A DNA stretch of 39,636 nucleotides, taken from NCBI GenBank assembly GCA_900317955.1, contig ONIP01000022.1, positions 1 through 39,636 of the forward strand, in the 5' to 3' direction. Within the stretch, counting starts at the first letter, position 1. Every line of letters starts with the position of its first letter. Positions 34,129 to 39,636 of the stretch are shown in pieces. The position numbers and the translations under genes were made by a program. Origin of the DNA: an uncultured Bacteroidales bacterium. GTDB lineage: Bacteria > Bacteroidota > Bacteroidia > Bacteroidales > P3. The notes beneath the pieces were generated by a model. That model ran no database searches, was not told the DNA's origin, and worked only from the letters and a program-made list of their open reading frames with translations.

Positions 34129-37044
34129 ATGGCACAGAAACAACATTACACGGGTTTGACTGATGCCGAAGTGTTGGCAAACCGTCAGAAACATGGTGTC
34201 AATATTCTGACACCCCCCGAAGAAGAGTCCACTTGGGACAAAATCAAGGATTGTATGCATTATTGGTTGCTCAAACTCATTCTTGGGTTATTCGTAGCTT
34301 CAATAATAGTAGTGTTTATTCTAAAATTTGTGGGTGTGGGAATGCCCGCTAATGTTTGGATAGGGCCTATTATCCTTGCAGTGCTTTTCTTCCTCACCTA
34401 TCTAGTGGCTTATCTTGGAGGCGACTGGGACGATGAGGAAGGGAAGTTCGACATGGATCCCCTTATCACCATACTGCTTGCTGCATTGGTGCTTAGTGGT
34501 GCCATTTCATTCTATCAAGGTGTGTTCGGTGGTGAGGCAGGATTCACTCCATATTTTGAGCCAGTGGGTATCGCTTTTGCTGTGCTGCTTGCCACTGGTG
34601 TTGCTCACGTTCTCGAAGCCAGAAATGAGAAGACCTTCAAGGCTCTTAATGAGGTGAATGATGAGACGCTTGTAAAGGTAATCCGCAACAATAATGTATG
34701 CCAGGTGGAACGGAAGGATATTGTTGTGGGAGACATTGTTCTTCTAAATGCAGGAGAAGAGGTACCAGCTGACTGTATTCTATTAGAAGCTGAACATCTT
34801 AGTGTTAACGAATCATCGTTGAATGGAGAATCTACTGCATCACACAAGACTACCATTGAAGCTGATTTCGATAAAGAAGCAACTTATCCTTCAAATAAAA
34901 TTCTGAAAGGAACGACTATTCTTGTGGGTAATTGCATCGCACAAGTAGAGAAAGTTGGCGACAGCACAGAGTCGGGAAAGGTGTTTGAGGCTGCACAGGT
35001 GCGTGAAGGAGATCCTACCCCTCTAAGTCAAAAGCTGGATGGTTTGGCTGATCTTATTACCAAAGCAAGTTATATCATTGCAGGGTTGATTATTGTTGGC
35101 CGTATAGCCATCTATTTCATCCAAGGAAACGGTGACTTCTCCACTACAGAAGGTACGGTAGGGTTTATCAAGTATGTGCTTGATACCATTATGATTGCCG
35201 TTACGCTGATTGTGGTGGCAGTTCCTGAAGGCCTCCCAATGGCCGTCACATTGAGCCTGGCTTTCAGTATGCGACGCTTGATGGAGCAGAATACGCTGCC
35301 TCGAACAATGCACGCCTGTGAGACGATGGGTGCTACCTCGGTCATCTGCACCGATAAGACAGGAACGCTTACGCAGAACCAGATGCAAATTGCAGAGACA
35401 TTCTTCCCAGAAGACACCGATATGAAACTTGTGGAGGAGAGCATCTGCGTGAATACTACCGCTAACCTTGACTATTCCGACCCCCAAAAGATTAAGGCTA
35501 TTGGCAGTCCTACCGAAGGTGCATTACTGTTGTGGCTACATGGTCAGGGAAAGAACTATCTCGAACAGCGTGAGTCGGTAGAACGTCTTGATAGAATACC
35601 TTTCTCCACAGAGATAAAGTATATGGCCACCATCGTGCGTTCTGCCGTTACGGGCAAACGTACAATGTACGTTACCGGTGCTCCCGATATTCTGCTTGCT
35701 ATGTGTGGCGACAAAGACAACAAGGAATTTAATGACCGCTTGACTGCCTATCAAAGCAAAGCATTGCGTACCCTCGGATTGGCTTACGCTGAGATTGGAG
35801 AAGACAATATAATTGCCGACGGTAAACTGATAGACACTTCCAAGATGAAGATGCTTGGTGTGGTGGCCATCAGCGACCCCATCCGTAAGGAGGTCCCAGC
35901 GGCCATCAAAGAATGTTTGGATGCAGGCATCAAGGTAAAGATAGTCACTGGTGATACGGTCGGAACCGCAAAAGAGATTGGCCGTCAGGTGGGGTTGTGG
36001 AACGACAAGGATACAGACCAAAACATCCTTTCAGGATCTGAAGTGGCTTCGATGAGTGATGAAGAATTGAAGAGTCGTCTACCCGAGGTGAAGATTATAT
36101 CCCGTGCCCGTCCAAATGATAAGGAACGTGTAGTTCGTACTCTCAAAGCAATGGATGAAGTGGTTGCCGTTACAGGTGACGGCACCAACGATGCACCTGC
36201 ATTGAATGCCGCACATGTGGGTCTTTCGATGGGTGATGGTACCGCAGTCGCAAAAGAGGCATCTGATATGACCATTCTCGACAACTCGTTCAGCACCATT
36301 GCTAATGCTGTGATGTGGGGACGTTCTCTTTACAAGAATATAAAACGATTCATCCTGTTTCAGATGACCGTCAATGTCACCGCCTGCTTTATTGTGTTAG
36401 TAGGAGCCTTCATCGGAACCGAATCGCCACTTACTGTCACTCAGATGCTGTGGGTTAACCTGATTATGGATACTTTTGCTGCATTGGCACTTGCTTCTCT
36501 GCCTCCCACCCATGCCGTAATGAAGGAAAAACCGCGTTCTATTGATGAACATATCTTGAAAGGAATTGGCAAACCGATACTTGGTGTGGGTCTCACCTTC
36601 GCCTTCATCTGCTTGGTTATGCTGCTCTATTTCCAGCACGCCGTCATTGAAATGCCGCCCGCAGGAAGTGGTTTGGTTGGTGCTATAAAGACTCTCTTCG
36701 GTGGTACATTAGGAGCATACAATGGTGTATCTCCCCACGAGTTGGGTCTGTTCTTCACGGTCTTTGTGATGCTTCACTTCTGGTATATGTTCAATGCAAA
36801 GGCTCATTTTACTAACAGCTCTGCATTTAAAGGCATCTCGTGGAACAAGACTCGTTGGTTCATTATCATCACTTCGGTTATCTTCTTCGTCCAGATTGCT
36901 TTAATTGAAGTTCCAGGACTGCAAGAGATGTTCAACGTCGCCAAAGGTGGACTTGGATTCTGGAACTGGGTGATAATACTTGCCCTCACCTCTTTGGTGG
37001 TATGGATTGGAGAAATAACCCGTCCATTTAAGAAAGTAGAATAA
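34129..37044 (+). CDS. PMCA-type P-type Ca2+ ATPase
   Basis: This 971-aa P-type ATPase of the P2 (Ca2+) group has an actuator loop SSLNGESTASHK (about 229-240) and the membrane helix 4 site VPEGLP (about 365-370), which ligates Ca2+ in this group. The phosphorylation motif is CTDKTGTLT (Asp409), followed by KIVTGDTVGTAKEIG and the hinge TGDGTNDAPAL (about 682). About ten membrane helices are distributed as expected. It should export Ca2+ from the cytosol and may be the membrane effector of the Ter system, since TerC is absent. It starts 7 bases after the small basic gene. Confidence 0.93.
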   Translation: MAQKQHYTGLTDAEVLANRQKHGVNILTPPEEESTWDKIKDCMHYWLLKLILGLFVASIIVVFILKFVGVGMPANVWIGPIILAVLFFLTYLVAYLGGDWDDEEGKFDMDPLITILLAALVLSGAISFYQGVFGGEAGFTPYFEPVGIAFAVLLATGVAHVLEARNEKTFKALNEVNDETLVKVIRNNNVCQVERKDIVVGDIVLLNAGEEVPADCILLEAEHLSVNESSLNGESTASHKTTIEADFDKEATYPSNKILKGTTILVGNCIAQVEKVGDSTESGKVFEAAQVREGDPTPLSQKLDGLADLITKASYIIAGLIIVGRIAIYFIQGNGDFSTTEGTVGFIKYVLDTIMIAVTLIVVAVPEGLPMAVTLSLAFSMRRLMEQNTLPRTMHACETMGATSVICTDKTGTLTQNQMQIAETFFPEDTDMKLVEESICVNTTANLDYSDPQKIKAIGSPTEGALLLWLHGQGKNYLEQRESVERLDRIPFSTEIKYMATIVRSAVTGKRTMYVTGAPDILLAMCGDKDNKEFNDRLTAYQSKALRTLGLAYAEIGEDNIIADGKLIDTSKMKMLGVVAISDPIRKEVPAAIKECLDAGIKVKIVTGDTVGTAKEIGRQVGLWNDKDTDQNILSGSEVASMSDEELKSRLPEVKIISRARPNDKERVVRTLKAMDEVVAVTGDGTNDAPALNAAHVGLSMGDGTAVAKEASDMTILDNSFSTIANAVMWGRSLYKNIKRFILFQMTVNVTACFIVLVGAFIGTESPLTVTQMLWVNLIMDTFAALALASLPPTHAVMKEKPRSIDEHILKGIGKPILGVGLTFAFICLVMLLYFQHAVIEMPPAGSGLVGAIKTLFGGTLGAYNGVSPHELGLFFTVFVMLHFWYMFNAKAHFTNSSAFKGISWNKTRWFIIITSVIFFVQIALIEVPGLQEMFNVAKGGLGFWNWVIILALTSLVVWIGEITRPFKKVE

Positions 37045-37054
37045 TAACTATTGG

Positions 37055-37079
37055 GGCACGGCATCGCTGATGTCGTGCC
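37055..37079 (+). terminator. Hairpin after the Ca2+ ATPase gene
   Basis: GGCACGGCATC (37055-37065) pairs with GATGTCGTGCC (37069-37079), an 11-bp stem with one G-U pair and a 3-nt loop. It is followed by an A/T-rich but not U-run sequence. It is probably the end of the main Ter transcript, possibly leaky into the next small genes. Confidence 0.65.
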
Positions 37080-37094
37080 TCATTATATATAGTT

Positions 37095-37196
37095 ATGAAC
37101 ATAAAAGGTATTATAGTCATTATTTTGATTGTCGTTTTGACGGTTTGTGCAATGATATTGAAAGATTATTTAAAGAATCGAATAAAAAGTAAGTAG
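37095..37196 (+). CDS. 33-aa single-pass membrane peptide
   Basis: ATG 37095 to TAG 37194-37196 encodes MNIKGIIVIILIVVLTVCAM, then ILKDYLKNRIKSK. That is one hydrophobic helix followed by a basic tail, giving a positive-inside topology. It is 2 bases ahead of the next gene, suggesting coupling. Too short for family assignment. Such peptides often regulate larger membrane partners, and the upstream Ca2+ pump is one candidate (inference). It could also be chance. Confidence 0.45.
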   Translation: MNIKGIIVIILIVVLTVCAMILKDYLKNRIKSK

Positions 37197-37198
37197 TT

Positions 37199-37660
37199 AT
37201 GACAAGAAAGGAGACTCAGAAAATAATAACAACTATAGCAGTTGTATTGGCGACCATTCTTGCTTGGACGTCTGGCTTTATTGTAATGCAGATTGTGTAT
37301 GATTCAATAGCAGCATCAATCATATTTGGTATCGTGTGGGCAATCATCGTCTTTTGCGAAAGCAGATTCTCACAAATAAGCCTTAAAAGTGACGGAAAGG
37401 TGGAGATAACGAAAGAAGAAATAAAAAGCAATTTGTGGCAGATTATAGCTGCAACTTTGGTGGCTTTGTTGGTGACGATTCCGTTGTTGCTGAAAGTATA
37501 TGCTTCCAAGGTGGCTGCTGTAGGTGTTGACCTCAAATCGCAAATAAGTGCCCTGGGAGCCCTTTTCCCTTCACAGTGGCTACCAATAATAGCAATTTCT
37601 CTTGTTGTCGTGTTCATATTTCAGTTACCGATTTTTATTCGAATGGCATCGGAAGATTAG
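37199..37660 (+). CDS. Small DUF4407-like membrane protein
   Basis: This 153-aa protein has four hydrophobic segments (about 10-32, 36-53, 78-99, 126-147). The spacing, with FCESRFSQIS after helix 2, PLLLKVYASK after helix 3 and LPIFIRMASED at the end, resembles DUF4407 (DRFIVSS..PLELKIF..ELxPVLIK) with the long coiled-coil middle missing. I assign this family only tentatively. It is the last intact gene of the Ter region and follows a 33-aa peptide by 2 bases. Its function is unknown. Confidence 0.6.
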   Translation: MTRKETQKIITTIAVVLATILAWTSGFIVMQIVYDSIAASIIFGIVWAIIVFCESRFSQISLKSDGKVEITKEEIKSNLWQIIAATLVALLVTIPLLLKVYASKVAAVGVDLKSQISALGALFPSQWLPIIAISLVVVFIFQLPIFIRMASED

Positions 37661-37759
37661 TTGCATATAGAAAATACTTCTGTTAATTGTTGATTTGTGG
37701 AAGGATAAAAAGGGTATGTGTATTTCAGATTATTTAGAGTGATCTGCAAGTGATTTTGT

Positions 37760-37978
37760 ATGAAAAAAGTGCTTTTTTTCACTTTCTCGAGCATTATACT
37801 CCTCGCCTTCATAATCAAACTAATCAGTCCAAGAAACGATGATGGGGGCTTCGGGGACGAAAAAGCTTCTTTTGCAATTCTTGAGGATAATTGGGATGTT
37901 AGTGGAGTAAATGATTCGCATGTAGAGGATTGTTTAGACTCTTCAGTGATAATTCGAAAGTCCAGACAGGTTCCCTGA
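37760..37978 (+). CDS. Short predicted signal-anchor protein, possibly a gene fragment
   Basis: 72 aa starting MKKVLFFTFSSIILLAFIIK, a signal or anchor-like segment, followed by an acidic tail and ending SSVIIRKSRQVP. The last bases overlap, in another frame, the start of the regulator remnant, where VII would run into FESPDRFPEG with a shift. The C-terminal half may therefore be remnant sequence joined to an unrelated start. It may not be expressed. Confidence 0.35.
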   Translation: MKKVLFFTFSSIILLAFIIKLISPRNDDGGFGDEKASFAILEDNWDVSGVNDSHVEDCLDSSVIIRKSRQVP

Positions 37979-38684
37979 AGGTGTGACGGTTGAGAACTAT
38001 CTACGAAAGACAAATCCTCGTAATCCTAATGTGATGGATATATTACGTGAGATAGGTTTAGCTGAAAAAGCCGGCAGTGGTTTCGACAAGATATTCACTG
38101 ACTTATTAAAGAAAGGAAAACCACTGCCAGAGCCAGAAGAGACCGATACATCGGTCATCTTCCGTATAAATGCAGAGGTGTCGTCTGAAAAGCTGATTGA
38201 GCTGTCTCTTCATTATGAGAATCAAACAGGGAAGTCCCTAAAACTCGACCAGCTGTTTGTATTATCAGAAATTGTGAGACGTGGAAAGGTGAAGTTGTCC
38301 GAGTTGGCAGAATCGCCCAACATCAGTCCGTACCGCTTACATACCATTCTGGATAACCTACAAGATTTGGAGTTCATTGAACCCACTGGAAAGACATCGG
38401 GATTGGCATATATTCTCCATATCACAAAGAGGAAAAGCACAGAAGACAAGATAGAATACGTCAAAGCGAAGAAACAGGACAAGGCTCGACAGAAAGAGGC
38501 AATCCTTCGATATCTCGATTCAATAGACACAATCAACAATCGGGAGGCAAGAGCACTGCTTAAACTACAAGAGAAAGATATGTCCGCCGTTTCTCGTCTG
38601 TTTGCAGAATTAGTTGCTGAAAACGAAATCGTGCAAACAGAGGATAGTGTTCCTAATAACGTAAAATACAGAAAATTAAAATAA
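37953..38684 (+). pseudogene. 5'-truncated AlbA/HATPase_c_4-type (RecG-like) transcriptional regulator
   Basis: The frame opens at 37953 with FESPDRFPEGVTVENYLRKT and continues NPRNPNVMDILREIGLAEKA and GSGFDKIF. That is the end of the HATPase_c_4 domain of ATP-binding regulators often annotated as RecG-like or AlbA_2 proteins. It is followed by two winged-helix-type regions (about 38200-38420 and 38480-38680). The AlbA_2 domain and most of the ATPase domain are missing, and just upstream GTGATAATT suggests a small deletion and frame break. A GTG at 37983 could still start a 233-aa product. I read it as a decayed gene in an accessory region. Confidence 0.75.
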
Positions 38685-38685
38685 T

Positions 38686-38742
38686 TTTTGCTTGCAGTTT
38701 TGCTTGCAGTTTGTTTGCAAAATTCGGGAATCTGCAAACAAA
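38686..38742. repeat. Tandem 12-bp repeat followed by an inverted repeat
   Basis: TTTTGCTTGCAG occurs twice back to back (38686-38697, 38698-38709). A related TTTGTTTGCA follows (38710-38719) and pairs with TGCAAACAAA (38733-38742) across a 13-nt spacer. It starts just after the stop codon of the regulator remnant. It could be slippage, a terminator relic or a recombination scar. Confidence 0.6.
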
Positions 38743-38859
38743 AACAAACAGAATAAGGTAATCTGATTTTTATGACGACATACTACCACGGTACCACAGC
38801 ACAATTTGTTTTGAACGGAATTAACTTGACACTTTTTTGCGCTAAAAAGCAAAAAAGAA

Positions 38860-38991
38860 ATGGAAACCACAAAAAAGAAATGGACGCAGAGGATGTTCAC
38901 CTCGGAGTTCAAGTTGGAAGTTCTGAGCTACTATACTGAAATAAGGTTTAAATATTATGTACGAATTTATTCATTTAGACAACAATACTGA
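38860..38991 (+). mobile_element. IS3-type transposase OrfA N-terminal stub
   Basis: A 43-codon frame starts METTKKKWTQRMFTSEFKLE, then VLSYY. This resembles the first residues of IS3-family OrfA proteins (basic start, then FTSEFKLEVL before the helix-turn-helix). After about residue 26 the similarity stops and the sequence is unrelated. About 35 bases upstream, TTGACACTTTTTTGCG (from 38826) could be the terminal inverted repeat. Only the left tip of the element survives, joined directly to the next gene. Confidence 0.6.
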
Positions 38992-39636
38992 TTATCTGCA
39001 ATATGCGCCTTTCGACATTATTGCTGTAAATGAATCATTCCACAAACTGTATGATAGAAAGAACCGAATGTTTCAATACGATGACCACAACGACCTTCCA
39101 TTGGAATTGCTATTCAATTGTGCTGAGAAAGACACGTGGGAAGATGTCATGAATAACGGTGACTGGTTGAAAATTGAATCGTCAATTAGAAACGGCTCGA
39201 TTGTTATTAGGCGGTTTATCCATAAATCGATAGAAGAAGAATACCTGAAACGAACAAATGGGTTGCTCAAATGGTATCCAGAATTTATTTATGAAATAAT
39301 AGTGAATAAACATAGGGTGACCCTTACTAGCAATAACTATATGGATTATTCACCACGAAAGATGATTGCATTCGCCTCGTTGTATTCAGGTGGGCCAGAT
39401 TATGAAATCATTGATGAATATGGGGGATGGTTTTACTTGGATACTATTAGGAAAAGTGAGGTTCAAAAGGTGTTCCCCAATTACAATGAGTTTACGTTTG
39501 GAAGGGATGATACATGCTTCAATATGGGATTGGGGACTGGAATGTGGGTGGATAAGTCGATTGTTGAACCCTTCTCCAAAGAGGCAGAGCGAATATATTC
39601 TGACGGAATGCCCCCATTACCTGATGGGACAAAGAA
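38957..39636 (+). CDS. Unrecognised protein, 3' end outside the window
   Basis: ATG 38957 opens a frame still open at the window end, 226 codons, beginning MYEFIHLDNNTDYLQYAPFD. It is acidic and rich in aromatic residues (YGGWFYLDTIRKSEVQKVF, NMGLGTGMWVDKS), with no signal peptide or membrane segment. I do not recognise the family. The first 35 bases overlap the transposase stub in another frame, so the gene borders the IS scar exactly and may lack its native promoter. It could be a cargo protein of an accessory region, such as an immunity-like protein, but that is speculation. Confidence 0.6.
   Translation, partial: MYEFIHLDNNTDYLQYAPFDIIAVNESFHKLYDRKNRMFQYDDHNDLPLELLFNCAEKDTWEDVMNNGDWLKIESSIRNGSIVIRRFIHKSIEEEYLKRTNGLLKWYPEFIYEIIVNKHRVTLTSNNYMDYSPRKMIAFASLYSGGPDYEIIDEYGGWFYLDTIRKSEVQKVFPNYNEFTFGRDDTCFNMGLGTGMWVDKSIVEPFSKEAERIYSDGMPPLPDGTK

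Noticed and set aside
1..39636. tRNA, rRNA or CRISPR array
   Set aside because: No cloverleaf-like sequence, rRNA segment or regularly spaced repeats seen on reading both strands.

Overview
The window looks like chromosome from a member of the Bacteroidota, most likely the order Bacteroidales. The evidence is a gliding-motility/T9SS-type C-terminal domain at the left edge, a large T9SS type A secreted protein, the Bat (aerotolerance) operon in its Bacteroidota gene order, many MKK-type lipoproteins, TAnnTTTG promoter boxes, and an absence of Shine-Dalgarno sequences. I see no basis for a genus call, and no tRNA, rRNA or CRISPR array.

Left part (1-18.6 kb, almost all minus strand). A T9SS-type protein tail is followed by an operon of three small cysteine-rich lipoproteins around a MauE/DoxX-thioredoxin membrane protein. 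Next come an O-methyltransferase with FtsK, and a DUF4412-like secreted protein. A macrodomain-like protein is translationally coupled to a secreted caspase-fold protein whose catalytic Cys is Ser. RseC overlaps a WG-repeat protein. The block ends with the complete Bat locus, read from the right: moxR, DUF58, DUF4381-like, batA, batB, batC, batD, batE.

Middle (18.9-23.3 kb, plus strand): a 1020-aa T9SS cargo protein and tyrosyl-tRNA synthetase, each closed by a strong terminator.

Right part (23.4-37.7 kb, plus strand): about 0.7 kb of non-coding DNA holds a promoter box and a nested inverted-repeat structure. It leads into a compact run of about 17 genes that I read as a calcium/tellurium-resistance-type (Ter) stress system. 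The run has four TerD-family proteins, three TerY-type VWA proteins (one with a zinc ribbon), TerB, a PP2C-type phosphatase with an Ig-like N-terminus, an atypical kinase with a zinc ribbon, a DUF805 protein, a GYF-PrsW protease, a 55-aa basic protein, a PMCA-type P-type Ca2+ ATPase, a 33-aa membrane peptide and a small DUF4407-like membrane protein. No TerC is present. The inferred logic is metal-binding TerD/TerB sensors, VWA scaffolds and a kinase/phosphatase switch, connected to membrane effectors (Ca2+ pump and intramembrane protease). This is the best candidate for an under-described system here.

Right edge (37.7-39.6 kb): degraded DNA with a 5'-truncated AlbA/HATPase_c_4-type regulator, short repeats, an IS3-type transposase stub, and an unrecognised gene running off the end.
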